A DNA stretch of 61,461 nucleotides. Source: JBLHGU01 sp047615875 (GTDB taxonomy: Bacteria; Pseudomonadota; Gammaproteobacteria; Arenicellales; CAJQKF01). The stretch spans positions 1-61,461 of the forward strand of contig JBLHGU010000007.1 in NCBI GenBank assembly GCA_047615875.1, read 5' to 3'. Shown here one piece after another: positions 8,727 through 17,915 of this stretch. The position numbers were made by a program, and so were the translations under genes. Position 1 is the first letter of the stretch; every line of letters starts with the position of its first letter. The notes beneath the pieces are model-generated. The model searched no databases. It saw only the letters and a list, made by a program, of their open reading frames with translations, and had not been told where the DNA came from.

Positions 8727-9887
8727 ATGAATTTTGAACTGACCACAGAGCAGCAGGCGTTACAGGATACAGTGCGCAAATTTGCCCAATCTGAACTTCC
8801 AGACATAGCCAAAAAAATGGAGCGTAATGATTGCCCACCAGACCGTGATCTGGTCAATCGTTTTGCCGAGCTCGGTATGTTGGGTGTGAACTTGCCAACC
8901 GCTTATGGTGGGGCTGGCATGACTCATTTTGACGCAGTACTAGTGCTGGAAGAAATCGCAAAAATTTCCATAGCAATAGCTTTCCCTGTTTTTGAAAGCA
9001 GCTTTGGTCCAACACTAGCCATTGCCCATTTTGCACCGGAACCACTACGAGAGCGTTTATTGCCAGAGGTATGTGCTGGACGGATGATGATAGCCGTTTC
9101 CATGTCTGAGCCTCAGGCTGGCACGGCTTTAACTGATCTTAAAACTACAGCCAAAACAGTAGGAACCAGGGTTATTCTAAATGGCTCCAAACGTTGGTGT
9201 TCCGGTGCTGGTCATGCAGACGCGTATGTGGTGTATTGCCGAATGTCTGAAGCAACCGGCGCGGCTGGGATTGGTGCGGTATTGGTAGAAGCAAATTCAG
9301 ATGGCTTAAGTTTTGGCAAACGAGAACAACATATGGGTTTTCGTGGTGTGACCAGTTGCGATATGTTTTTTGATGAGGTGGAAGTGCCAGCTGAAAATGT
9401 GATCGTTGGTGCAGGGGGCTTTCGCCAATTAATGGAGGCCTTCGATCTTGAGCGTTGTGGCAACACCACTATGAGCCTGGCGTGCGCCCAGTCGGCTTTT
9501 GATTATGTATTGGAGTACGTCCAGCAACGCGAACAATTTGGGAAGCAGTTGGTAGAATTTCAGGCCGTGCAATTATCGCTGGCGGAGATGAAAATGCAAC
9601 TCGACGCCGCACGAATGCTACTCTATCGGGCGGTGGTTAATGCCCAGTCAGATCTGCCATCGGTTGGTGAAAGCTCCATTGCAAAATGTTTCGCTAATCA
9701 AATGGCCCGTGATGTTACAGGCAAGGCGATGCAACTTATGGGCGGTTACGGTTATTCCAGCGAGTATCCCGTTGAGCAGAAAATGCGCGACGCCTGGGGT
9801 TGGGGTATCGCGGGTGGCGCAATAGATGTGCAGAAAACTAATATTGCAGCATCATTAGTTGGTCGCCGCTTTAACCAGCGTAGATAG
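8727..9887 (+). CDS. Acyl-CoA dehydrogenase family flavoprotein with a relocated catalytic base
   Basis: FAD enzyme expected to oxidise an acyl-CoA to the enoyl-CoA and pass electrons to ETF. The 386 residues cover the N-terminal helical domain, the middle beta domain (AVSMSEPQAGTALTDL, then GSKRWCSGAG) and the C-terminal domain (QREQFGKQLVEFQAVQ, then QLMGGYGYSSEYPVEQKMRDA). At the usual catalytic Glu position (the YEGT motif) this protein reads AGGA (residues 362-365). It has DLER with Glu242 in the place where isovaleryl-CoA dehydrogenase carries its base. It is probably an active dehydrogenase of the alternative-base type, but loss of dehydrogenase activity is possible. The divergent CoA-transferase suggests a shared substrate. 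Confidence 0.9.
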   Translation: MNFELTTEQQALQDTVRKFAQSELPDIAKKMERNDCPPDRDLVNRFAELGMLGVNLPTAYGGAGMTHFDAVLVLEEIAKISIAIAFPVFESSFGPTLAIAHFAPEPLRERLLPEVCAGRMMIAVSMSEPQAGTALTDLKTTAKTVGTRVILNGSKRWCSGAGHADAYVVYCRMSEATGAAGIGAVLVEANSDGLSFGKREQHMGFRGVTSCDMFFDEVEVPAENVIVGAGGFRQLMEAFDLERCGNTTMSLACAQSAFDYVLEYVQQREQFGKQLVEFQAVQLSLAEMKMQLDAARMLLYRAVVNAQSDLPSVGESSIAKCFANQMARDVTGKAMQLMGGYGYSSEYPVEQKMRDAWGWGIAGGAIDVQKTNIAASLVGRRFNQRR

Positions 9888-9933
9888 TGTGGACGATACG
9901 TTTACCAGAGATTATCACGACCGAGAATTAACC

Positions 9934-10703
9934 ATGAAAGCACATACTGTTCTGGCACATCCTGAAATTAAATCGTTTAACGGTCTACTAGCGAGCATTA
10001 GCCACTCGAGATTGGAGCGAGCAGGATATCAGGTAACCTTTTCCGATCTCTATACGGATAACTTCGACCCGCGGGAAGGGCGAATGCATTATCAAAGGCT
10101 ATCAAACAGTTTCATGCCCAGACTGAGCAGAGATTTAACGCTAAGAACGATACAACACCTCAGGATGTGGCAACCGAACGAGATAAATTACTTCAGGCTG
10201 ATTTGCTCATCGTACATTTTCCTTTGTGGTGGTTTGGTATGCCGGCAATACTAAAAGGTTGGATGGATCGTGTTTTTGTTTATGGTTCTGTCTATCGAAG
10301 TGCTATGCGATATGACGCGGGAATATGTAAAGGAAAGAAAATGCTCGCTTGTATTACTACCGGCGCCTCCGGCGATTCGTACTCCTATAACGGACGAGAA
10401 GGTGATGCCCGACTGATCGCCTGGCCGATTTTGTTTCCTTTTCGATATATTGGCCTTAATGTTTTACAGCCAGAGATATTACACGGCATAGGTGGCGTTG
10501 CATCCATGCAAGCCCATGAAGATGGACTCAGTGACCTGGATTGGTACCGTAATCAGTGGGCCGATTGGCTCAATAATGTTGACCAACGGAAAATCATACC
10601 ATTTAATCGATATACAGATTTTGACGAAAACAAGAAACTCGTTGCCGATGCACCGGAATACTCACCCTTCGTTTCTCAACAATCGATTGAATTATGGGAT
10701 TGA
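9934..10703 (+). pseudogene. NAD(P)H-quinone oxidoreductase/flavodoxin-fold reductase, frameshifted
   Basis: Related to the NQO/MdaB/KefF-like flavin reductases that reduce quinones with NAD(P)H. The N-terminal part (MKAHTVLAHPEIKSFNG, with SDLYTDNFDPREGR) is read from the ATG at 9934. The rest (KLLQADLLIVHFPLWWFGMPAILKGWMDRVF to the stop at 10703) is one frame away. The frames fit if one A is missing from the AAA at 10104-10106: an extra A would give RLSKQFHAQTEQ and a continuous protein of about 256 residues. Either the gene is disrupted or the assembly dropped a base in the homopolymer. No strong ribosome site precedes the start. It follows the dehydrogenase by 46 bases and could be cotranscribed. 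Confidence 0.8.
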
Positions 10704-10776
10704 TTTGGCAAGCGACTAGACTCCCAATATTTTCAGTTCACCAGGTTAACGCTGAGGAAGTATCTACCTCGTGTGT

Positions 10777-10989
10777 TTACGCCGGCTCATCATGAATCAG
10801 CGCACCCTGTATATAAATAATCGTATCTTTTAACTGAAGCTTACGTTTTTTTAGACGGCGTATCTGCAGTTGATCAACATAAGTCGCTTGCTGCAAGGCA
10901 TCAAGGGCCTGATCCAGATCTCTATGCTCAGTCTTGAGCTCAGCCAGACGCTTGCGCATGGCGCCAGTTTCACTATCGTGAAATTGCAT
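10777..10989 (-). CDS. YdcH-like DUF465 small coiled-coil protein
   Basis: A 70-residue, highly charged helical protein of the DUF465 (YdcH) family, recognisable from the heptad pattern and the end of the family motif (VDQLQIRRLKKRKLQLKDTIIYI). No enzymatic role is known for the family. Its ATG at 10989 abuts the valS stop codon (10990-10992), so it is translated from the same message as valS, probably by coupled reinitiation. Confidence 0.85.
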   Translation of the reverse strand: MQFHDSETGAMRKRLAELKTEHRDLDQALDALQQATYVDQLQIRRLKKRKLQLKDTIIYIQGALIHDEPA

Positions 10990-13821
10990 CTAGCTATCCA
11001 TCGACTGAATCTTTACAAGTTGACCGCGTAAATTTTCAAGCGCGTTTTCAAGCTCAGATAATCGGCCCTGTTCTTTTTCAACTATCGCTGCGGGTGCTCG
11101 CTCTACAAATTTTGGATTTTGTAACTTGCCAGCTACTTTTTGACGATCTTTTTCAAGTTTCTCCATTTCTCGGCTCAAACGCTGCATTTCGGCATCCCGA
11201 TCAATCAGCCCAGCAAGAGGTATTAATACCTGCATGTTACCCACCAGAGCAGTGGCCGATTCAGGGGCTTCCTGGCTATTTTCAAGCACACTAATCGATT
11301 GTGTTCGGGCCAGAAAATCCAGGTAACGACGATTGTCCGAAAGGCGTTGTTTATCCCGATCGGTGCAATTTACTAGCAAGACATCTACTGGCTGGCCAGG
11401 CTTTATGTTCATTTCAGCTTTGATTTTGCGAATGCCCAATATAAATTGTTGAACCCAATCCATATCGGCTTCGGCTTGAGTATCAATTACCGCATCATCA
11501 GCTTCGGGGAAAGGGCAGATCATAATGCTTTCACCCTCTGCACCAGCTTGCTCTGCTATACGCCGCCAGATGGTGTCGGTTATATAAGGCATGATAGGGT
11601 GGGCCAAACGCAATATGGTCTCAAGCACACGAACCAATGTACGACGAGTGCCGCGTAGCTCGGCCTCACTGGCATTGGGGTCATTCAAAACCGGCTTGGA
11701 TAGTTCTAAATACCAGTCGCAGTAAGCATTCCAGCTGAAATCGTAAATTGCTTGAGCGGCCAAATCAAAACGATAAGTGGTAAATGCTTCGGTAACGTCT
11801 TTTTCGGTACGTTGCAGACGAGATCGAATCCAGCGGTCCGCTGCTGAGAACTCAACCTGACCACCTAGCTGGCCGCAGTCTTTGTCCTCGATATTCATCA
11901 GGACATAGCGGGCTGCATTCCATAACTTGTTACAGAAGTTTCGATAGCCAGATATTCGACCCAGGTCGAAATTTATATCTCTGCCGTTCGTAGCCAGCGA
12001 GGCGAAGGTGAAGCGCAATGCGTCTGTACCAAAACTGGCAATGCCGTCTGGAAAATCTTCACGAGTTTGTTGGGCTATTTTCTTCGCCAGATGGGGCTGC
12101 ATCATGCCACTGGTGCGTTTATTGACCAGTGTTTCCAGTTCAATCCCGTCTATCAAATCAATTGGGTCGAGAACATTGCCTTTTGATTTCGACATCTTAT
12201 TGCCATGGGCGTCACGCACCAGCCCATGAATATAAACTTCCTGAAAGGGTATCTCGTCCATAAACTTGATGCCGAACATAATCATTCTGGCTACCCAGAA
12301 AAATATGATGTCGAAACCAGTGACCAACACCGATGTTGGGTAGTAGGTGTCGAGTCGGTCAGTTTTTTCAGGCCAGCCAAGCGTGGAAAATGGCCAAAGC
12401 GCTGAGCTGAACCAGGTATCGAGTACGTCGTCGTCCTGTCTGAGCTGAAGGGAATCGTCGAGGGAATACTGCTGCCTGACTTCCGGCTCAGAGAGGCCAA
12501 CGTATACATTGCCATCCAGGTCATACCATGCCGGAATTCGATGTCCCCACCAGATCTGTCGACTAATACACCAGTCTTGTATATTGCGCATCCACTCAAA
12601 GTAAGTGTTCTTCCAGTTATCTGGAACAAAGCGAATTTTGCCACTCTCTACGGCTTCAATAGATGGCTTGGCCAGAACATCAGCACGCACATACCATTGA
12701 TCCGTTAGGTAAGGCTCAACTATCGCGTTACTTCGGTCGCCCCTGGGAACCATCAATTTATGATCATCGATTTTTTCAACCAGGCCCTGCGATTGCAGAT
12801 CAGCGATGATTTGCTTGCGTGCTACAAAGCGGTCCAGGCCGATATAAGCCTCAGGCAGCAACCCTGATTCATCTTCTTCATGAGCTCTTATTGCTGCATC
12901 ATCGGTCAGAATATTAATCAAGCCACCATGGGCCAATGCAGTAATTGCTGGATTATCTTTATGACGTTGCCAGACCGCATAGTCATTGACGTCGTGGGCG
13001 GGTGTAATTTTTACACAGCCTGTACCAAATTCTGGATCGACATAATCATCGGCAATGACTGGAATGCGGCGGTTGGTCAAAGGCAAGGTTAGTGTCTTGC
13101 CCAGCAGATGTTGATAACGTTCGTCGTCCGGGTGCACGGCGACTGCACAGTCACCCAGCATGGTTTCCGGGCGTGTAGTGGCAACCACTACATAATCATC
13201 GCTGTCAGTTACTGGATAGCGGATATGCCATAGAAAGCCATTTTCTTCCGCAGAAAGTACTTCCAGATCAGATAACGCGGTATGTAAAACCGGGTCCCAG
13301 TTAACCAGCCGCTTACCTCGGTATATCAAATCCTCCTTGTATAACTTTACAAATACTTCCTTTACTGCATCGGATAGACCATCGTCCATAGTGAAGCGTT
13401 CTTTACTCCAATCAGGTGAGGTACCCATGCGTCTAAGTTGGTGGGTGATTGTGCCGCCAGATTCTTTCTTCCACTCCCAAACTCTTTCTATAAACTTTTC
13501 CCGACCAAGATCGTGTCGAGTCAACGACTCCTGTTCCAGCTGGCGTTCTACCACCATCTGTGTGGCTATTCCTGCATGATCAGTGCCTGGCTGCCATAAC
13601 GTATCACGACCTTTCATACGGTGGTAGCGAATCAGTCCATCCATGATGGTGTCCTGAAAAGCATGCCCCATGTGCAAACTGCCAGTAACATTCGGCGGCG
13701 GAATCATGATGCAGTAAGGGTCGCCTTTGCCACTGGGTTTGAAATAGCCTTTGGCCTCCCAATCCTGATAAAGAGATTGTTCGATGGCATGGGGGTCGTA
13801 GGTTTTATCCAGAGTGCTCAT
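10990..13821 (-). CDS. valS: Valyl-tRNA synthetase
   Basis: Class I aminoacyl-tRNA synthetase that charges tRNA-Val and edits threonine. The 943-residue length is typical. The HIGH-type motif appears as GSLHMGHAF (about residue 44), the editing CP1 domain follows (TTRPETMLGDCAVAVHPDD), the KMSKS loop reads NKMSKSKGN, and the protein ends in the family's C-terminal tRNA-binding coiled coil (from LAGLIDRDAEMQRLSREM onward). The ATG at 13821 has a weak CGAG ribosome site. It is the downstream part of the conserved pepA-holC-valS block. Confidence 0.98.
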   Translation of the reverse strand: MSTLDKTYDPHAIEQSLYQDWEAKGYFKPSGKGDPYCIMIPPPNVTGSLHMGHAFQDTIMDGLIRYHRMKGRDTLWQPGTDHAGIATQMVVERQLEQESLTRHDLGREKFIERVWEWKKESGGTITHQLRRMGTSPDWSKERFTMDDGLSDAVKEVFVKLYKEDLIYRGKRLVNWDPVLHTALSDLEVLSAEENGFLWHIRYPVTDSDDYVVVATTRPETMLGDCAVAVHPDDERYQHLLGKTLTLPLTNRRIPVIADDYVDPEFGTGCVKITPAHDVNDYAVWQRHKDNPAITALAHGGLINILTDDAAIRAHEEDESGLLPEAYIGLDRFVARKQIIADLQSQGLVEKIDDHKLMVPRGDRSNAIVEPYLTDQWYVRADVLAKPSIEAVESGKIRFVPDNWKNTYFEWMRNIQDWCISRQIWWGHRIPAWYDLDGNVYVGLSEPEVRQQYSLDDSLQLRQDDDVLDTWFSSALWPFSTLGWPEKTDRLDTYYPTSVLVTGFDIIFFWVARMIMFGIKFMDEIPFQEVYIHGLVRDAHGNKMSKSKGNVLDPIDLIDGIELETLVNKRTSGMMQPHLAKKIAQQTREDFPDGIASFGTDALRFTFASLATNGRDINFDLGRISGYRNFCNKLWNAARYVLMNIEDKDCGQLGGQVEFSAADRWIRSRLQRTEKDVTEAFTTYRFDLAAQAIYDFSWNAYCDWYLELSKPVLNDPNASEAELRGTRRTLVRVLETILRLAHPIMPYITDTIWRRIAEQAGAEGESIMICPFPEADDAVIDTQAEADMDWVQQFILGIRKIKAEMNIKPGQPVDVLLVNCTDRDKQRLSDNRRYLDFLARTQSISVLENSQEAPESATALVGNMQVLIPLAGLIDRDAEMQRLSREMEKLEKDRQKVAGKLQNPKFVERAPAAIVEKEQGRLSELENALENLRGQLVKIQSMDS

Positions 13822-13963
13822 GTATAGCTCGGGGCAGGGCAGATAATGGGAAAAGCTGGCAATTAACTTGCCTGGGGCAGTGTGCCGGTAGAGATTATAC
13901 TGAATCTTATCAGCGCTTTCTCAGTCAGTATGATTTTTGTCTAATCAGTCTAGAATTGTTGGC

Positions 13964-14584
13964 TCAGGTCCATTCATAGAGAATATCTGCAACAGTTTCT
14001 CGAAACTCCCGTCTCAAATCATCGGGTAACTCTTCACCGGTTCTGGACATAAGTTTGTCATCAAGAGACTGGATAATTCGATCGGCCAGGTCGTAGACGA
14101 ATTCCGTTAGATTCGCATCATCGCCTTCCTGTTCATCTGCATCTTTAGATTCAACCGCAGACGAAGCTGGTGGCGTATTATCTGTGTTAGGTGCCATTTG
14201 TTCCGACGGCGTGATCACAGGCGTTGGTGTCCGAGCATCTTCTTCGATGATTGATGTAGGTTGCGAAGAATTTACTGTAGTTGCGGACTGGGTTTGCGGA
14301 ATCGCATCACTGAGCAAGTCCATTTGATGTTTGACCCGTTCTGTTCGAACTATCACATCATCTAGTCGGGGAAGCCCGTCTGATTGAGCTGATTTACTCT
14401 GTCTTATCGTTTCAATCAAGTTATCTTTGCTTTCATCTTTCGAATTGTCGAATTTTGTGTCTGACCGATTGCGAAGTAAGTCGGGAATTACCGCTGCGTC
14501 ATCTTCAATAAATCTTTTCAACTCTCTTAATTCCTCAATCAGATTGTCAAGTTCGGGATGGTCAAGCGTCATCTTGTCGTTCAC
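13964..14584 (-). CDS. Hypothetical acidic protein between holC and valS
   Basis: I do not recognise a named family. The 206-residue protein has an N-terminal helical part (ELDNLIEELRELKRFIEDD), a low-complexity Ser/Thr/Pro/Asp-rich linker from about residue 100 to 155, and a C-terminal helical segment (FVYDLADRIIQSLDDKLM, then LRREFRETVADILYEW). It has no signal peptide and no membrane segment. GTG at 14584 and ATG at 14572 are both possible starts and neither has a clear ribosome site. Genes of this kind are often found between holC and valS in gammaproteobacteria, so it may be a small accessory protein, but no function can be assigned. Confidence 0.7.
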   Translation of the reverse strand: MNDKMTLDHPELDNLIEELRELKRFIEDDAAVIPDLLRNRSDTKFDNSKDESKDNLIETIRQSKSAQSDGLPRLDDVIVRTERVKHQMDLLSDAIPQTQSATTVNSSQPTSIIEEDARTPTPVITPSEQMAPNTDNTPPASSAVESKDADEQEGDDANLTEFVYDLADRIIQSLDDKLMSRTGEELPDDLRREFRETVADILYEWT

Positions 14585-14651
14585 TAGTGTGTGACCGTAT
14601 ATTTGGTGGTGAAGTAGGTGCTAAAGAATCTTTGATCAATTCAGAGTTACC

Positions 14652-15080
14652 CTAAATTTTGTGGGTGCCAGGTTCAATGCCATGATCACGGTAGTGTTTA
14701 TAGCGTTGTCTTGCTGCGGATCTTTCTACATCAGAATCGCCAATAATATCTGCAATACGATGGCTTAAAAAGCTTGGCGGTAGAACCTCGGTTCGCATGC
14801 TAACGACTATGGTTTCTTTTGCTTGTGAAAGATCTGGCAGATCAGTGAATATTAACACCGGGTCTTGCGTATTTAAATGTACCAGGCTGTGAGGAATGAA
14901 TGTACTTTGCGAATAAGTCCATAATAAGTCATCCATCGCCATAGCCTGGTCCGCGTCGTTTACACAAAGAGCAATGGAATGCCCACTACTCCAGGCTTTT
15001 TCGATAACCCTGCAGGCCAGTCTCGCGCTGCCATTGGCAACGGGACTGGCTAACAGATAGAAGTCTACTTTTCCGAGCAT
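14652..15080 (-). CDS. holC: DNA polymerase III subunit chi
   Basis: Clamp-loader accessory subunit that binds SSB and, with psi, links it to the polymerase III holoenzyme. The 142-residue protein has the chi fold pattern: an N-terminal VDFYLLA strand, the CRVIEKAWSSGHSIALCVND segment, the DDLLWTYSQSTFIPHSL block containing the family-typical LW and FIPH motifs, and the PVLIFTDLP strand. The ATG at 15080 directly abuts the pepA stop at 15081, so it is translationally coupled to pepA, as in most gammaproteobacteria. Confidence 0.95.
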   Translation of the reverse strand: MLGKVDFYLLASPVANGSARLACRVIEKAWSSGHSIALCVNDADQAMAMDDLLWTYSQSTFIPHSLVHLNTQDPVLIFTDLPDLSQAKETIVVSMRTEVLPPSFLSHRIADIIGDSDVERSAARQRYKHYRDHGIEPGTHKI

Positions 15081-16568
15081 TTATTGTGCTGCGCGATTCA
15101 TCACAAAACGGGTTAACAAGCCAACCGGTCGACCAGTTGACGACTTGCTTGCACCGGAAGTCCAGGCTGTTCCAGCTATGTCCAGATGCGCCCAATTTAA
15201 ATCCTCAGTAAACCTGGCCAGGAAGCAGGCGGCAGTTACCGCACCGGCGCCACGACCACCGATATTAGCCATATCAGCGAAAGGACTGTTGAGTTGACTC
15301 TGATAGTCATCCCACAGCGGCATGCGCCAGGCTCTGTCACCGCACTGCTCGCCCGCAGCAAGAATTTCGTCACTCAATTCATCACTTTTTGTAAATAGAC
15401 CCGATGGGTGAGCGCCGAGCGCAATGACGCAAGCCCCGGTCAGAGTGGCTATATCGATAACCGCAGCGGGATTAAATTTTCTACAGTAAGTTAAGGCGTC
15501 GCAGAGAATTAAGCGACCTTCTGCGTCAGTATTGAGGATTTCAATAGTTTTGCCAGCCATGCTGGTGACGATGTCTCCAGGTTTATTGGCATCGCCATCA
15601 GGCAGGTTTTCGCTGGATGGTACGATTCCTACAACATTGATAGGTAACTTCATTTCGGCTATAGCAACCATTGCACCAAAAACACTGGCCCCACCACACA
15701 TGTCATATTTCATTTCGTCCATTGCTGCAGCAGGTTTTAATGAGATGCCACCAGCGTCAAAAGTCAGTCCTTTACCAACTAAAGCCACCGGCTGATCATC
15801 CTTGCCGCCACCTTTGTACTCCATGACAATTAATTTGGCTGGCTCCCGACTGCCCCGGGACACGGATAGAAAAGAACCCATGCCAAGCTTGGCCATACGA
15901 GCCTCGTCCAGTACAGTCACTTTAAGCTTATGGCTTTTCTGCAGCTTTTTCGCTTCATCCGCGAGATAGGTTGGCGTACAAATATTGCCGGGTAAGTTGC
16001 CCAGGTCCCGCGCCAGCTTTACACCATTGGCAATGGCCTGGCCACGATCAGTACCTGTTTGAACTGCATTGGAGGTGCTGCGGGACTGGCAATATAAACG
16101 CAGATGCTTGAAGCGATATTTGGTTTTTTTCTCTTTTAGCTGATCAAAAGTGTATAACGTGTAGTCGGCGCTTTCGACTATCCCGGCCACCGTGTCGGCA
16201 GTACTGTGCTGCTTAAGCTTGGTGTCATCAAGGCACCAGGTCACTTCTGCAATTCTGGATTTTTTCAAACTTTTGAAAACAGCGGTAGTCACTTTTCGAA
16301 GCTCATTTCCGGAAAGCTCATTGCCTTGTTTGCCCTGGCCGCATAGCAATACTCGTGCGGGCTTTATGCCTTTAACAGAGGGAAACATTAAAACTTCACC
16401 ACACTTACCATTTATATCCCCAGCCTTTAAGGTGGAGCCTATAATTCCGCCCAGGGCTTTATCTATGGCGGCGGCACTGGCACTCAGTTGCTGGTTTTCG
16501 AAGACCGCCACTATCAGGCAATCAGTGGCCTGGTTAACAGGATTTGCGGTCGTTACACTATGTTTCAT
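15081..16568 (-). CDS. pepA: Cytosol leucyl aminopeptidase (M17)
   Basis: Hexameric two-metal aminopeptidase that removes N-terminal residues. In some relatives it also binds DNA in Xer recombination. The 495-residue protein has an N-terminal macro-like domain and the catalytic M17 domain with metal and catalytic residues in VGKGLTFDAGGISLKP and the signature NTDAEGRL. The ATG at 16568 is used. It is divergent from lptF across 189 bp and heads the pepA-holC-hypothetical-valS-DUF465 run. Confidence 0.97.
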   Translation of the reverse strand: MKHSVTTANPVNQATDCLIVAVFENQQLSASAAAIDKALGGIIGSTLKAGDINGKCGEVLMFPSVKGIKPARVLLCGQGKQGNELSGNELRKVTTAVFKSLKKSRIAEVTWCLDDTKLKQHSTADTVAGIVESADYTLYTFDQLKEKKTKYRFKHLRLYCQSRSTSNAVQTGTDRGQAIANGVKLARDLGNLPGNICTPTYLADEAKKLQKSHKLKVTVLDEARMAKLGMGSFLSVSRGSREPAKLIVMEYKGGGKDDQPVALVGKGLTFDAGGISLKPAAAMDEMKYDMCGGASVFGAMVAIAEMKLPINVVGIVPSSENLPDGDANKPGDIVTSMAGKTIEILNTDAEGRLILCDALTYCRKFNPAAVIDIATLTGACVIALGAHPSGLFTKSDELSDEILAAGEQCGDRAWRMPLWDDYQSQLNSPFADMANIGGRGAGAVTAACFLARFTEDLNWAHLDIAGTAWTSGASKSSTGRPVGLLTRFVMNRAAQ

Positions 16569-16757
16569 TAAGTACGCCTCATGAATTGCGGAGTTTTTAA
16601 GTTTAGGCAGGTAATTTTACGGGCTTGCTGATAAAATTTCACGATCAGGTCAGCTTCTTTCAGCACTTAATTGCACTCAAAGTGTCCGTAACGTTACCCA
16701 ATACACTTCCTAATGATAAACCATGACCAAAATATTCGACTCAGGGGGCTATAAGTC

Positions 16758-17915
16758 TTGATTCTGAACCGCGCTCTGTTGCGCGAAACTGTTCAGACCT
16801 GTGGCGCTGTGGCTATGGTTCTGTTGTCGATTTTTATGGTGATTCGACTAGTCAGTGTACTACGTCAGGCTGCTGAAGGTGTGATTCCACTGGATAGTGT
16901 GATGCAGTTATTGTTTCTGCGTTTGATGACCAACGTGGATATTATTTTACCATTAGTACTCTATGTCTCGGTATTGATGGTGCTCGGAAGATGGAGTCGG
17001 GATAACGAAATGGCAGTTATAAACGCCTGCGGTATAAGTCCCGCGCAGTTTATGAAGCCCCTGATGGGACTAGCCATTGTTGTTTCGATGCTGGTTGGCC
17101 TTTTCTCCCTCTATCTATCACCTTTGTCAGTACGGGTAATCGAGTCAATTCAGCAACAATTTGAGAGCAATGCAGAGATTACTGGTCTTTCGCCTGGTGT
17201 GTTCACTGAAACCAGGCGAGGCGGGGTTTATTTCATTGAACGATTTAATGCCGATTTAGGCTATTACGAAAATATATTTTTCTATGGTCAGGAGCAGGGT
17301 GACGAAATAGTAGTTATTGCCAGCATCGGGTTTCAGAGTGTTGATGTGGCTACTAACGATTTATTTTTAGTGCTCAAAGATGGGACGCGCTATACCGGTG
17401 TGCCAGGTGAGACGGAATATACGGTTATAGATTTTGAGACTTATGCTATCCGCCTGGAGGAAAAGCCGGCCAATAATCTGGCAATGCCGGTGAAGGGGAT
17501 GACCACGGGAGAGCTGCTTAAATCGGGCCATCATATCAGGCTGGCGGAGTTGAATTGGCGAATTTCCAAGGTGATGGTGATTCCGGTGCTGATTTTGTTC
17601 GCCGTGGCCTTCAGTAGTGTTGATGCACGTTCCCGTCGTGTTTCTAAAATGATTTTCGCCTTTCTCTGTTATTTCGCCTATGCCAATCTAATTGGCTTTG
17701 CTATCGCATTAATGCGCAAGGGTGATCTGGACCCTCGACTGGGTGTCTGGTATGTACATGGGGTATTTCTGATGATCGGCATGTATCTTTTAAATCGACA
17801 TGTTGCTAACAAACCGATTATTCCAAGATTGTTCGGTAAATCTAGACCAAAACCAGGTCGTAAATCGAAATCCAGAGTTAGGGTTGTGCAGAAAAGGAAT
17901 CCTCATGGTCATTGA
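16758..17915 (+). CDS. lptF: LPS export ABC transporter permease LptF
   Basis: Inner-membrane subunit of the LptB2FGC complex that extracts lipopolysaccharide for transport to the outer membrane. The 385 residues include two N-terminal membrane helices, a periplasmic beta-jellyroll stretch in the middle (about residues 130-265) and further helices near 272-360, then a basic tail (RPKPGRKSKSRVRVVQKR). The likely start is TTG at 16758, with a CAGGGGG ribosome-site-like stretch just before it. It overlaps lptG by 11 bases. The strongly basic C-terminal tail is longer than usual. Confidence 0.95.
   Translation: MILNRALLRETVQTCGAVAMVLLSIFMVIRLVSVLRQAAEGVIPLDSVMQLLFLRLMTNVDIILPLVLYVSVLMVLGRWSRDNEMAVINACGISPAQFMKPLMGLAIVVSMLVGLFSLYLSPLSVRVIESIQQQFESNAEITGLSPGVFTETRRGGVYFIERFNADLGYYENIFFYGQEQGDEIVVIASIGFQSVDVATNDLFLVLKDGTRYTGVPGETEYTVIDFETYAIRLEEKPANNLAMPVKGMTTGELLKSGHHIRLAELNWRISKVMVIPVLILFAVAFSSVDARSRRVSKMIFAFLCYFAYANLIGFAIALMRKGDLDPRLGVWYVHGVFLMIGMYLLNRHVANKPIIPRLFGKSRPKPGRKSKSRVRVVQKRNPHGH

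Noticed and set aside
9859..10254. Reading the first half of the quinone reductase as a separate 131-residue gene
   Set aside because: Its last residues do not match any family, and the continuation in the other frame does; one base restores a single protein.
12291..12644. Open frame of 117 residues inside valS
   Set aside because: It overlaps the core of a clear synthetase in another frame, with no independent evidence.
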